A DNA stretch of 64,000 nt from contig NW_004457702.1 in the NCBI RefSeq assembly GCF_000313135.1, positions 295,410 through 359,409 of the forward strand, read 5' to 3'. Below are positions 22,182-33,831 of the stretch, piece after piece. This DNA comes from Acanthamoeba castellanii str. Neff. Lineage: Eukaryota; Discosea; Longamoebia; Acanthamoebidae. The position numbers and the translations under genes are program-made. Below the pieces are notes generated by a model. The model was given only the letters and a program-made list of their open reading frames with translations, did not search any database and had not been told where the DNA came from. How positions within the stretch are numbered: position 1 is the stretch's first letter; each line of letters starts with the position of its first letter.

Positions 22182-23984
22182 AAAAACTCACATGATACAC
22201 ACGACACACGACACACGACACACACAACACGACATGCGTAATAGGGACAATTTGACCCTCGCGCGCCTGAGATGTGCCGCGATGTGACGGTGGCCACGCG
22301 GTATCTGCACAACACCGTCATCCCCGACTTTGCCCGGCGCCTGTCGACCAGCAGCAAGTTCGCGGTCGAATACTGCGACTTCATCCGATCGTCGTCATCG
22401 TCGTCGTCAACGCCGTCGTCATCACCGTCGGGCGGCAAGTCCACCGTGGACAGGGCCTACCAGGGCGCGCTGGAGCTCTTGGACAAGTTCATTCTGGGCA
22501 TCACGTCCGACCTCCACGCCTCGGGCGGCAACATTCGTCATCTCGTACATTCCTCCACATTCCTATGCGTTCCAAGGGAGTGTTAATGACACACGCCGCA
22601 CGACACACGACATTAGGGCCGTGTGCGGTTGCTGGTTGAGCAGGAGGAGCTGCGGCGGCTGTTGCTCTCCATTTGCGTGGCCCGCATCGCCAAGAACAAC
22701 ATCCGCGAGCAGATGAGGTCGGCATCATCGCACTTTGCCGCCCGCTCGACCGACGTGATCACTAACACGCACACGTACACACCGCACACATCGCACACAC
22801 CGCACATGCAGAGCGATGACGAGCCAATTGGAGGGTGGCACGCCAGCGGACGAGCCCTACAAGAAGATCATCTGCACCAACCTCAACCTCCTGCTGGGCG
22901 CGCAGGGCTTCGAAGACGCCGCGCACACCTACTGGACCCACGAAGTCAAGCGCGAACTCAAACAACAATTCCGGGTACGCGCTGTTTGCGGTGATGTCGT
23001 GTGCGGTGTCGTGTGCGGTGTGTGCGGTGTGGGCGGTGATCAGGCTGATGAAGCGTAAGTGCAGGTTCTGCTGACCGACGAGGAGATGCAGTCGACGTTC
23101 GACCTGCGACAGCACATGGAGATGAAGATGTTCTTCCTCTACCTCAGCCGCATCATCGGCGTCGAGGTCGACGGCAAGGCCATCAAGGGCCTCTGGAAGG
23201 GCCTCAGCTCCACCGTCGCCGGGTACCCTACAGCCTTCATGACAGGACTGGCCCCACGTCGACTCACCAACTCGTGTCGTGTCGTGTCGTGTCGTGTCGT
23301 GTCGTGTCGTGTCGTGTCGTGTCGTGTCGTGTCGTGTCGTGTCGTGTCGTGTCGTGTCGTGTCGTGTCGTGTCGTGTCGTGTCGTGTCGTGTCGTGTCGT
23401 GTCGTGTCGTGTCACACCGTGTGCGGTCGCGCAGGGCGAAAACGTTCGTTTTCCTGCAGTCGGACATCATGGCCCTGCACCCGCGGGTCAAGAAGGCCTT
23501 CTTTGCCAACCTGGCGGCCGGCATGCAGTGCCTTAAGGAGGCCAAGCAGGTGTCCGCAGCCGCGGCCGACGCTGACGTCAGCGACCCGATCGCCCGGCAG
23601 ACCGTGCTGCGCCAGCTGTCGCACGCCAAGAAGGTGCTGTTCGAGGCCCAGACCACGGTGCCGTCGTGCCCCTTCGTCAACCTGCACTGCGGCCTGGTCA
23701 TGGCCGAGATCGCGCGTCTTAAGGCCGGCCCGCGGTGCGACTCGCTGTTCGACAGCGCCTACGAGCGCTTTCAGGCCTCGCTCGACATCAAGCCCCTCGA
23801 GGCGGCCTACGACGCCTACGTGGCGGCCCTGCGGAGCCATGCGGGGCTCAAGCGCCGTCTCGTGGGCGCGAGGGCGGAGGCGGAGGCGGCGCGCGAGCTC
23901 GATGACAGGGCCGACAGGCTCGAGGCCGCCCGACTCGCTGATGAACGGCTCGCCCTGCCAGGCAAGAGCTGCATCTCAGGCTGA
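18514..23984 (+). CDS. DEP domain / tyrosine-motif linker / CLU-core protein
   Basis: Three parts. (1) A DEP domain in exons about 18847-19360: NRKYRLKTYRQCF, DEFVAWVVAYGQRVL, TREEAIRTGEQLHRF, VIEHVVDKNKPFQEGFFFWRF. DEP domains place signalling proteins at membranes. (2) An acidic linker (about 19440-20370) with repeated tyrosine motifs: IDGGYSG, SIYSAVDGA, SVYVDGGYAG, ETVYSGE, SIYSTMDGA. (3) A CLU-type core: KYIKNGILFKFA near 20930, ADTKGGWANKWMYGWDAPS near 21070, ILYGPGDIEAHHGTDGRYYVL near 21680, DFARLLPPESP near 21865 and KLLRPELVF near 22020, matching the NDGRHYILDLLRTFPP block of CLUH. A helical C-terminus with a TPR-like stretch (AYERFQASLDIKP) ends at 23984. About twenty exons. The start at 18514 uses an exon (to 18700) that joins in phase with the ATG-containing exon at 18847; 18851 is the alternative start. 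Function unknown; the CLU relation suggests mRNA or mitochondrial distribution. Confidence 0.75.
19803..19840. repeat. (TG)n(CG)n microsatellite in DEP-CLU gene intron
   Basis: About 12 TG units continue into about 7 CG units. Confidence 0.9.
21529..21562. repeat. (CACACACCG)n 9-mer repeat in DEP-CLU gene intron
   Basis: Three to four copies of the same unit as at 17069. Confidence 0.88.
21741..21834. repeat. (CACACG)n 6-mer tandem repeat in DEP-CLU gene intron
   Basis: About 13 perfect copies, then CG-enriched variants. Confidence 0.95.
22114..22180. repeat. (TG)n microsatellite in DEP-CLU gene intron
   Basis: About 32 uninterrupted TG units. Confidence 0.95.
23272..23413. repeat. (TCGTG)n pentamer tandem repeat in DEP-CLU gene intron
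   Basis: About 28 perfect copies of a 5-bp unit, the most uniform array in the window. It lies between the exon ending near 23222 and the last exon starting near 23435. Confidence 0.97.
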
Positions 23985-24180
23985 GAGTCCGCCACTCGGC
24001 AGGCAGCCTTGTTTTTATTATTAAAATTGTAAGCCCGCCAACAGAAACAGCACCTCGCTGGATCCTGGTGCAGCGAATCAGGCGATGCTGTTTTGGCGCG
24101 AAACACAACACTAAAGGGCCCACGGGGCGACAACATAACTACAAAACTACCACCAGACCCTGCACGAGAAGAACCAAAAC

Positions 24181-26593
24181 ATGGCACACCAACAAAGACA
24201 AAGCAGTCTCGACGAGGTCGTGGGCCGCATCCCTCCGTCGGCCCTGCGCGACATCTGTGCTCGAGACCCGCACCTCAACTCCCCCCAGGTTCGTCCTTTT
24301 CGTTTTCGCTTTCGTTCTTTGCCCTCCGCTTTCGTTCTTTTGTGTTGTGCACGACCTGACGACGCTCTGGCGTACAGCCCAGCTCAGCCGGCAACAAGGA
24401 GAACGAGGCACCACCGTCTTCCACCGCGCCCAACCGCCCACCGCGCCTGGCCAAGACCACCACAATCGCCACCAAGACGAAGATCAACACCAACTCGAAC
24501 ACAAAGAAGAATAAGAAGAAGCTGACCGCACGCGAGGCGCGCAGTCTTGTCGTGGCGGAGATTGAGCGGCTGGCCGTGCGCGACTTCTGCCACCACGCGC
24601 CGACGGCGCACCTGCTGGCGGCCGTTGATGCACTGGGCATTGATCACGCCGCCATGGGCAACAGTGCCACCAGTCGCTCGGTGGCGGTCAAGCGCCTGAC
24701 CGAGCACATCGCTTCCCTCTCCGGCACACAGAGCAGCGGAGCTGGGCTCGTCGCCTTCCTCGTACCCTTCGCTTTCGCTCTTTTACTGTCTTCGCTTTTC
24801 GTTCTTTTTCTCCCCCCCCCGACCCACTAACACCTGTGATGGTGTCGAGCAGGGGAATGAAGCGTCGGTGGAACTGGTGGACGACCTCGTCACCCGCCTC
24901 GTCGCCGATGACGAGTCTGTCACTGCGCGCAGCAGCCAGACCAAGAAGGTGAAGGCGGTGGCGCAGGCGCTTCAACATGAAGCCATGTTGGCCTTCTTCG
25001 AGTCCTTCCCGTACGTTGTCGTCCACATCATGCCCGACGCACCACACCGAACTCATCACCACCATCATTCTTGTGCGTGTGCGCGTTCTCGCTCGTGCTT
25101 GTGTGCGTGTGCGGTCATGCGTGTGCGTTGCGCGTGGCACAGGGAGGCGCAGCTGCACGACATCTGCTTCGCGATGAAGAATGAGAAGCCGCAGGGCGAG
25201 ACCTCGAGCCGCAGGGTTCTCGCGGCCTCCATCGTCGGCGACCAGCCCGTCAGCCAACTCACCAAGGCAGAGGCCACGCAGAAGAAGGCCAAGACCACGG
25301 CGGCCAAGCCGCAGAAGCTGTCCCGTAGAAAGCCCGAGCTGGCCGACGGTGTGACCTACGCCGACGTGTTCCAGTGGTACAACCTGTCCGAGCTGCAGGC
25401 CTTTGCGCGCGACCACTCGCTCAAGGTGTCGGGCAAGAAGAAGGAGCTCATCCACCGCATCCTCGACCACCTCGCCGACCCCACGCCCTCCGCGCAGCCA
25501 GCGCTCACCAAGGCCAAGGCCAAGAAGACGAAGACGAAGAAGAGCTCTTCCGACACTGGCCATGTCGCACCAACGCCGCCGACTGGCGCCGCACACAGCA
25601 AGAGTACGCCGAGGCTCACACAATCCGAACGGTGGCCACCGTTTGAGGTGTTTCTCATGTGATGCGCGGCGCCAGGGGTTCAAGAGCTGCTGGAACGGAT
25701 TCTCCAGGGGTGCAAGGCGGTCAACAAGCCGCTCTCCGAGGCTCAGATCGACGAGTGCGAGAGGGAACTCAAGAAATCGGTACGCAAACGCAAACACAAA
25801 AACAGGTTTAAACACTGACGAAAGCAAAAACGAAACGAAACGAAAACGAAAACGAAAACGAAACGAATACGAAAACAACAGAAGGGAGAGGGCGCGAGAC
25901 TGCCGGACGCGTTGCGCCAGTTGTACGCCACGTGCAATGGGTTCTGCGTGCATGGTGACTGGACCAGCGGCTTTTACATCTTTCCCCTGATCGAAGAGGG
26001 CGAATCACGCCCTGTAGACAACGAAGTGCTCGCGGGCAATGGTGAGGAGTGGTACGGACTGCTAGTCGCACAAGACACACTACACACACTCACGACCGCA
26101 CACACGACACACGACACACGACACACGACACACGACACACGTCACACGACACACGACACACGACACACACACCAGGATCGATGGCGCGGTGAAGAAGTAC
26201 GGTATCAGGCCTGAGCAGAGCGTGGCTCACCGCTCGTGGCTCTCGCTGGCCGGCCAGTCCGAGTACGAGTACATGTTCATCAACGTCGACCCGGCCTCGC
26301 CCGACTTCGGCACCGTCAGGTGGTGCATCAACAGCGTCGACGAGGAGGGCGAGCGCTGCGCCGACCTGGAGGCCCTGCTGGCCCAGGTGGTCCGGTATGT
26401 GGAGAGACGCGAGAGCGCGCGGCGCGAGTACGCGGCGGAGGACCCCGAGGCCGACGCGGAGACGCTCGAGGACTGGGTGGTGGATCAGGTCATGATGGAC
26501 GAAGATGATGACGATGATGACGATGATGAAGAAGAAGACAAGGAAGGAAGCGATAGTGGTGATGATGATGGTGATCAGGAGGTGGACGAATGA
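24181..26593 (+). CDS. SAP domain plus SUKH (SMI1/KNR4) domain protein
   Basis: The ATG at 24181 lies only about 196 bp after the previous stop. The N-terminal third is Lys/Thr/Asn-rich (TIATKTKINTNSNTKKNKKK), followed by two helical blocks of alike pattern (24520-24720 and 24850-25010). A SAP DNA-binding motif reads YNLSELQAFARDHSLKVSGK then KKELIHRILDHL near 25375-25480, followed by a KAKAKKTKTKK tract. Exons about 25675-26590 form a SUKH domain: LPDALRQLYATCNGFCV, DWTSGFYIFPLIEEG, SVAHRSWLSLAGQSEYEYMF, VDPASPDFGTVRWCI, with a closing helix. The end is strongly acidic (poly-Asp/Glu) to the stop at 26591-26593. Yeast Smi1/Knr4 is a hub of cell-wall and stress signalling; many bacterial SUKH proteins are toxin immunity proteins. 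SAP suggests chromatin or nuclear action. The pairing is seen; the role is inferred. Confidence 0.75.
26100..26173. repeat. (CACACGA)n 7-mer tandem repeat in SUKH gene intron
   Basis: About nine to ten copies with one GTCACACGA variant. Confidence 0.93.
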
Positions 26594-26629
26594 AACATCA
26601 TCAACCAAAAACGGTTGTGAGCGCCTCAT

Positions 26630-29408
26630 TTAGCAGGGGCCGTTTCCTTCTTCTTCGCCGTCGTCGGCGTCGTCATAGATGAGCCGGACCGGGCGGCAGA
26701 TGAATGAAGGCAGAACGCCCAAGTCGCGCGCGAGTTGGGGAGTGTCCACGCGCTGGGTCGACCGTGATGATGACGGCGACGGCGATGGCGGCACGCCGCT
26801 GGCGACTGTTTCGTTGAAAGACGGTGGTGGCGAAGATGGCGAGGTCGATGCGGAGGTGCGCGCTGAAGAGAGACCGCTGTCCGAGGACGGCGGCGATGCA
26901 GGCGGTGTCATGGTCGTGGCGGTCGTCGTGGGCGTCGCTGTCGCCACGACCACCGTAGGGGTCTTCGTATCGGCTGTGGGCGGCCTCCACGTCATGGCAT
27001 CGCAGAGGCGCTCCACCACCGGCTTCAGCGCACGGATGCGCCTGCGGATCCCGCCGACCGACATCCGCCGCTCAGTCGCTGAGGCCGCGGCCACGGCCGG
27101 CGCCGGCTGGGTGTCGCCGACTGCGGTCTGTAGCAGAGAGGAGAGCTCGCCGAGTGCGTCGATGAGCATCTGTCGAGCGGTAACGGAGAGGGAGCCGGTG
27201 TAGGTGGGATAGGTGCGCTGCTGGTCATCGATCGAGGCCAGCTTGTCGCGCGCCCTGCTCCCGAAGGCGCGGTAGATCTCGACCAGCTTGTCGTATTCGT
27301 CGCACGTGGCTGGGTCCGCCGCCACTCGCCTGCGTTGAGGTTTGGTAGGCGATTGCTGGCTCTCACGACGCGTCGCCATCGCTGCCGCTGTTGTCGTTGC
27401 TGTCGCGGTCGCCGTCACTGTCGATGGTGAGCCGGTGCAGGCGGTCGTGTCTACGGCCGGCTTGAAAGGTGATCTCGTCCGCCGCTTCTTCTGGGGCTCT
27501 TGGTCTCCGTCGCTGCCCGACCGCAACGGAGGTCCCGCCGGTGCGTTCGCCTTCCGCTTCTTGATTGTCTTGGCCGCCGGCCGAATCGGTGATGAGGCCT
27601 TCTTGGCCACTGGCTGTGGGAGAGAAAGAGGCACGGGCTGGGCCTCCTCGCCCCACTCCACAGCCGCGGCCCTCTCACCTCTCCCGCCATCGCCAGACGA
27701 GCGGTCAAAGGGCCAGGGCAAGCCGCCAGCGACAACGTCGGCGCGCGTGGAGGACTCGAGGAAGAGGAAGCTGTCGATCTCGATCGCGTCGGTGTAGCGC
27801 TCCACCTCGCCGGCCTGGTCGCTGATTGTGGCGGTGGCGGGAGCCACCGGGTCGATGGGCCGCCGAGCCGCATTGGGGTCGGTCGCTGACTCGCGGAAGT
27901 CAAAGGCCTCGATCTCGAGAGACTCGTGGCAGTGGAGCCCCTCGGCCGGCGAATCGTCACAGGGAGCATTCAAGTCCAACAGCTCCGGCGAAAACAGGGC
28001 GCAAGCGCCGTCGCTGGTCTTGGGCGCACTCGCTGGCCGTTGAGCTGCAGCCCCAGTCCGACCCATCACGAGTGAGAAGACGATGCGGAACAAGCTGAGG
28101 TTAGAAGGCGAGGGTACCACGGAGGCCTCCCTTGTCGTGGGCTGGAGCAGGCAGCTCTGGCGGCGGCGATCTGACGGGCGCAGGCGGGCGCAGAGGAGTC
28201 GTGGGCGGAGTACCGGCTGGCAGCGGCGGAATGAACCGCAGTGGCGTCGGCGGTGCTTCACCTCCGTCACAGGCCCGCTGCGGCGGCGTTGGCTGCGGCG
28301 GGATCGTCACCTCTGCGGCGCCGGCTTTCTTTTGACGGCATTTTTTCAATCGAGGCAGACGCTCACACACCGCAGACCATGTCAATGGCCTCTTCGTTCG
28401 CACTTGGCCGTCGCGCGCGCCTAGGGGAATCGGCCGCGGTGGCTGTTGAACCGGCGTCGACGTCGACAACGGCGCCCGCGCAGCCGGCTGAGCCGCGGTT
28501 CTCTGGCCGGGGGTCGTAGTCGTGCGTGTGCCCCGCTTCGTCGGCGAGTGTTGGTTGGGGTTGTTGAGATAGCTCCGGTCCAGCAGCTCGTCGATCTCGG
28601 CCTGCTTCTCCCCGAGCTCCTTCTGCCGCTCTCGCTTCCACGACTGCTCGTCAACCTGATCACGGTGCGCAGCACTCGACAGTGGTGCCCCCTGAGGGAC
28701 TGGTTGGTGGTGCGGCTGCGGCGGCGGATGCGGCGGAAGAGGGAACGCTTGAAGTGGCGGGTAGCCCGCCACCGTACGCAGCAACGCGGAGAGATGCTCT
28801 GGCGGTACATGACTCCACCACGGTCTTGAGGGCATAGGCAGAGGGAATGGCAGGATTGCGCCTGAGGGCATAGTCATCGGGAACTGCGGGAATGGTCTTG
28901 ACGGCGGCAGCTGCAGATGTGGCGGAGGAGCGAACGGCTGTTGCTGGTACCTCTGCCACGGCTGCTGGCAGCCGGCTGGCGTTGCAGAGGCGGCGGCGGC
29001 GTGGTTGGTTGGTGGTGCAGTCGAGGGCGTTGGTGCAGAGGCGGGGGGCGTTGGTGTTGATGATGTGGGTGCTGGCGTCGGTGCCCCAGGGGAGTTGAAG
29101 CTCGCCAACAAGGTCTCGCGATCGGGAAGGTTCACTTCCCATATCCTTCGCTCGGCTTGAGCAGCCCAAGGGCTGACACTCGGTCCCTGAGGTCGACGCC
29201 ATGGCGTAAAGAACGTTAAAATCAAAAACAAAAACAACACACAACAGATAGAGCTTACGTAGCTCTCGACTCTAAAAGATGTGAAAATGATTGACAAATG
29301 GAGTAGAGGAGCTGTCGAGAGTACCACTGCATTTCTACTGGGCGTAGAGCCAGAAGGAGTGGCTAGTTGGGGGCCTGACGTGGTCGTAGTGCCGCTACTC
29401 GCGTCCAT
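26630..29408 (-). CDS. 877-residue Pro/Ser/Thr-rich protein of unknown function
   Basis: Three exons join in phase: 29408-29259, 29186-28118 and 28044-26630. The second intron (73 bp) bridges what otherwise looks like two separate frames, 28101-29408 and 26630-28270; the joined total of 2634 nt is exactly 878 codons. The first half is Pro-rich with a short charged helix (KRERQKELGEKQAEIDELLD) and a basic patch (RLPRLKKCRQKK). The second half has two acidic repeats (LEIEAFDFRESATD and AIEIDSFLFLESSTR), basic KKRKAN and KKRRTRSP segments that could be nuclear localisation signals, and a predicted helical core (CDEYDKLVEIYRAFGSRARD near 27300, then RQMLIDALGELSSLLQTAV). No known domain is recognised. 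The acidic FDF/SFLF repeats could be short interaction motifs. Two separate genes remain possible. Confidence 0.6.
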
Positions 29409-29713
29409 CTTGAGAGGCAGGTCCAGCCGACTCCTGCCTCGCGTTTTGTCCTCTGGCTTTGCTTTGTGGTGGCGCGTTCTACTGGCGAGTCAGAAAGTAG
29501 AATGTGTAGAGAGAGAATGAGCCAAAGCGAAAAAGAGAAGGCAAGAAAGACAAAAAGCGCGCCAATGGTGGCAGCGTCGACAAAAACATACCATGCATTC
29601 TGTCGTACACACGCCTACTCATCCAACAACACGAACACGACACGACACCGACGCGATTGGATTGTCAAAACTGTGTGGCTGTATTGTTGTTGCGAGTTGT
29701 TGCGTTTGCGCAC

Positions 29714-32700
29714 TCACTCGATGGTGATGCCCCAAGGACTGCGGCAAGGAAGCTCGTGGCCGGAGTCCCTCGACGCGCCGCCGGCCGTGTGCGACTCGCC
29801 GGACTCGAGCCCGCCGTCGGTGATGGTCAGCTCGTCGCCACATGCGTCCCGCGTCGTTGGCGTCATCGAGGCGTGGGGGTGGTGGTGGTGATGGTGGTGA
29901 TGTGGCACCAGCCGCACTGTCAGCGGGCTGCGTCGTCCCTCGAGGGACCCGCTGAAGTCGCGCAGGGGCTTGTGGCTCCCGCTGCGCGTGCGCTTGAGGA
30001 AGGAGGTCAGCTCGGCCTCGATCAAGTGCTCCTCCTCTTCGCCGCCGTCGACCTCGTCGTCGACGAAAACGCTATCGTCGTCATCATCGCTGACGAATAG
30101 GAGGAGGTCGTCGTCGTCGTCGTCGCCGCTGTCGCAGTGATCGGCGTCGGCCTTTGCCCCGCCGAAGGAGCGAGCGCGCTCGATTCGTGCCCGTCGGGTG
30201 GCGAGGTCGTCGCTCTGGTGGTGAAACCCTGACTCGCGGCTGCGGTTGCGCCACTCACCGCCGCTCCGCCCACGCCAACTGGTCACCTGCCTGCGCTCGT
30301 GGAGGCCATCATCGACCTGGTCGACGCCACCGCTGTCATCGTCGCCGTTGTCAAAGTCGTCGTCGAACGAGCGGGCGCTGATCTCCTCGCTCTGCGACCG
30401 CAAGAACGAGCTCGTGTTGATCTCGCCGCTCTCGGCCGCGGCCCTGCTCGAGCAGCCTAGAGACACCACGCTCAGACCGGCCTGACGCTGTTGCTGCAGC
30501 CGCAGCGGCTGCCTAGTGGCGAGCGACGGCGACAGCACCACGGTGCGCACGCGCTCCAAGCTGCGGTGCGGGTGGTGATGCAGGAGCTGCTGCTGTTGCT
30601 GCTTCTGGTACACATGGGGCAACAGCGGAGGCGGGACGAGCATCAGCTGCTGCGGCGCGCCGCTGCTCTCGGCTCGGCACCGGTGCCGCAGCGACGGCGA
30701 CGCGACCGACGACGACGGGGCGGGTGCGGGCGGCGACGCGAGCGGGTTGAGCGAGGCGGGCGGGGAGGTGGCGAAGGGCGGGAAGGGCAGCGGCTCGATG
30801 TGGGGCGGGAGCGAAGGCGACGAGGGCGGCGCGAGCGGCGGCCGCGAGGGCACGGGCGGGAGCGACGCGCTCCGCCCCTCGAGCCCGCGCTTGAGCGCCT
30901 TCCGCGTCGAGGCCTCGTTGGCCGACAGCGACGACGTCAGCGGTGGTGTCGACGACGATGATGATGACGTCAGCGTGACCGCCCCCTCGGTCTCTCCCTC
31001 GTGCGGATCCTGCCAGATCGTCTTCCACGTCAGCTCGGCGTTGTCAGTCGCCGAGCTGTCGTGCGTGTGGTTGCTGCTGGCCTTGTTGACGCTGCTGCTG
31101 TTGATGTTGTTGTTCGGCGGCAAAGGAGTGGCAGTGGCGATGGCAGGTAGGTGGTCGGTAGAGATGGCCCCGGCGCCGACGTTATTGGCATCGTCGCGCT
31201 TCTTGTCCTCCTTCGAGATCGTGCGCCTGGCCTTCGCCTGCACTTCGGAAGATCGCGACCTGCACAATAGTTGCACAACCCCGTCAGCCGCAATGCAATC
31301 AAAATGAAGGGAGGCTTCGACCGAACCTGTTAAGTGGGAAGCCGCCGCCCGAGCGCAGCGCGAGGCTGGCGATGACGGCCAACGACGACATCGACGACGA
31401 TGATGAGGAGTGGGGCGAGACCGGCGCACTGCTGGCCTTAGCTCTCTTCTCCTCCTCACTCTCCGTCTCGCTGCCGCCGCACTCGGCCAGGTAACCGGCT
31501 ACTTCGCTGCTGTCACTGTCGCTCTCGACCGCGGCGGCGGCGGAGCGGAGCAGCATCGGAGGCGAGCCCTGGCTGCGTCGATAGGTCCGGCGCGTCTCCG
31601 CCTCGCTCCGCTTCTTCTTCCTCTTCGCGTCGGTCTCCTCCTTGTTGAGGCTCCGCACGTTCTTCTTCATCTTCCGCTTCGAACCGCTCCGCTTGCTGTT
31701 GGCCGTCTTGCCCTGGTCGCGTTGCGGCTGCGGCTGCTCGTTGGATTCGGGTGTTTTAACTCCGATCACCGCGGATTGCTGCTTCTTGAGGGCGAGTCGA
31801 GCCTCGAACCGCTCGAAGGAGATCTGTAGCTCCGAGCGCCGTGGGCTCCATTTGGCAACGGTCGCCTCTTCGCTTTCGTTCTTTTGAGCCGGTGTCGCTT
31901 CGCTCTTGACGTCGTCGTCGCCGCGCGGAGAGATCTTCCCTACTTTCCACTGGCTCACCACAGCGGCCGCCGACGACGCATCTCCTCGAGCCTCGCGCGG
32001 GGTGGCGATCGTGTTTCGGCGCGACATCGACGAGCCCAGCGAGACGGGCGACGACACCACACGATCGAGGTCGAGCGCCGGCAGAAGCGAACCGGCCGGC
32101 ACGTCGACCGGCTTTCGCGGTGAAGAGGAGGGCGAATGGCGCGCCGCCGCAGAAGACGCTGCATTGGCGGCGGACTGCAGCTGCGCGTAGGAGATCTGAT
32201 GACCGGTCGCGGTCGCGGTGGTCGAGGGCGACGGCGGCCGGGAAGTGCTGACGTCAGCACAGGCACCGGCACCGACGTCGAGGTGCTGCGCTGTGGGGTG
32301 GTGTTCGCTGGCCGGCAGCGAGAGGGAGGTGGAGACCGTCGAGTTGGTGGCCAACGGCGAACGCCGCAGCGGTTTGCCCTTGATGACGCCCGCCGGCTGC
32401 CTGCAGAGCACAACACACGACACATGTGCGTCAGACTCGAACATCTCGCGTGTCGACAAATGTGAACCGGCGAAATGACCAAATTGGTTTCATTGGCTGA
32501 GAATCATAAAATGCAGCGAATAAAAACACGCACACAAACACGCAACCGCGAAAAAGCGTAGGTGGGACCTTGTGGTGTGGTGGTGGCAAGGTGTGGTCAA
32601 AAGGGGAAGGATGGGGTACCCAGCGGTGGTGATGCCGTTCTGGTCGGTCCAGCGGCGGTGGAGCTCGAGTTCGTCGGCGTCGACGACCCACAACGGGTCG

Positions 32701-33029
32701 AAGCTGCTCTCCCACTCGTCTTCGTCGCTGGAGCCCCAGGTGGTGGTGGAGTCATCGTCATCGCCTTCGTCGTCGGTCCGGCCCCATTCGCTGTCGCTGC
32801 TGGCGGCGAGCTTGATGGAGAGGGAGAGCTTCTTCTTGTTGGCGCTCTTCTTGTTGTTGGGCTTGTGGTGGTGGTGACTGTTGGGCGATGGCCGCCTGAG
32901 CGCTGGCGAGGTGGTCTTGTTGTTGTGTGTAGAGGAGGAGCGTGTAGAGGATGATGGCGAATGTGAAGATGATGGAGAGAATCGGCGAAGGGCGGCAGGG
33001 CTCGATGGAAGCGAGATCACCTTCTTCAT
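29714..33029 (-). CDS. Large low-complexity Ser/acidic protein of unknown function
   Basis: The ATG at 33029 opens exon 1 (to about 32620), rich in Ser/Lys with acidic patches (SDSEWGRTDDEGDDDD, WGSSDEDEWESSFDPLW). Exon 2 (about 32400-31325) carries RRNTIATPREARGD, a helical ELQISFERFEARLALKKQQ and a strongly basic KRSGSKRKMKKNVRS segment. Exon 3 (about 31260-29714) has Ser/Pro tracts, KQQQQQLLHHHPHRSLE, arginine-serine boxes (RRARIERARSFGG), acidic runs and a His run (VPHHHHHHHHPHAS) before the stop at 29714. RRNTI and RARSF fit basophilic kinase phosphosite patterns. No globular domain is recognised. Similar composition to the neighbour at 26630-29408 (same strand, about 300 bp apart) may reflect shared bias only. 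The long open frame with biased third positions supports real coding. Confidence 0.6.
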
Positions 33030-33831
33030 CTCTCTCGCTGTCGAGGATGCTTGTAAATCGCTAGATTTCCAAAATCGCGATTTTAGATCCTATAAAAATG
33101 TAAAGAAGATGGAGAGGAGCAGAGGGCGAAGGTGAAGAGACGACGAGGTGAAGAGACCAGAGGTAGAGAGGGCGAAGGGGTGAAAGTTGGGCGAGATTGC
33201 AAATCGAAATTGAATGGAGAAGTAAAACCCGCGACGGTGACCCTAATACCGCTGAGCGGGAAAGCGAGGGAAATGGCCGGGCTGCTGATCGATGAGAGTT
33301 GAAGATAGTGTTGGGCGAGCCGAGGTCCTAGTGAAGATATTTCGCGAGGATCGGGCTGTAAAGATCTCGAGATCGAGATCGAGAGATTATCGATGCAGAT
33401 GATGGTGTGGAAATGATGCGGGGAGGAAGAACGAGAACGAGAGGTTGGCCAGAGAGATGGAGGAAGATGAAGGAGAGAAGGACCAAGCAGACCCTCGGGG
33501 AACTCGCGCCGGCGGCAGGAAGGAGAGAAGGCAAAAGAACGAAGACGAAAGCGAAAGAGCCGATGACACTGCGCCCACCGCGGTGTGGGGCCTGTTAGTT
33601 CCGCTCCCCTATAATCTCGCCCGCCAATCTCCCCAACTATTGGCCTCACAACTTTTCCTTTGCCCGACCACCTTGGCAGCACGCACCAACCATGCGGTTG
33701 GGCAGCATCCTCACCCTTTCTCTGGTGTTTCACGCAATGTTCTCAACACCTGTATTGTTATTACTCTTAGTTTCCCTACATCTCCTGCCAAGCTCGTCTT
33801 CGTCTTCGTCTTCGCGGTGCGGTTGGTGGCT
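33030..33831. other. Intergenic region, upstream of the Ser/acidic gene and downstream of the BTB gene
   Basis: About 800 bp. Purine/pyrimidine-asymmetric (GA-rich on plus) from about 33380 to 33560. Overlapping frames in several registers look like composition artefacts. No supported gene. Confidence 0.45.

Noticed and set aside
23059..24024. Plus frames with (SCRVV)n repeats
   Set aside because: They read through the TCGTG array, which is intronic; the real frame is the one resuming near 23435.
24688..25953. 421-codon minus-strand frame
   Set aside because: Antisense to several SUKH-gene exons and introns; no domain.
17069..26173. Regular direct repeats that might suggest CRISPR arrays
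   Set aside because: Units are 5-9 bp without spacers and lie in eukaryotic introns.
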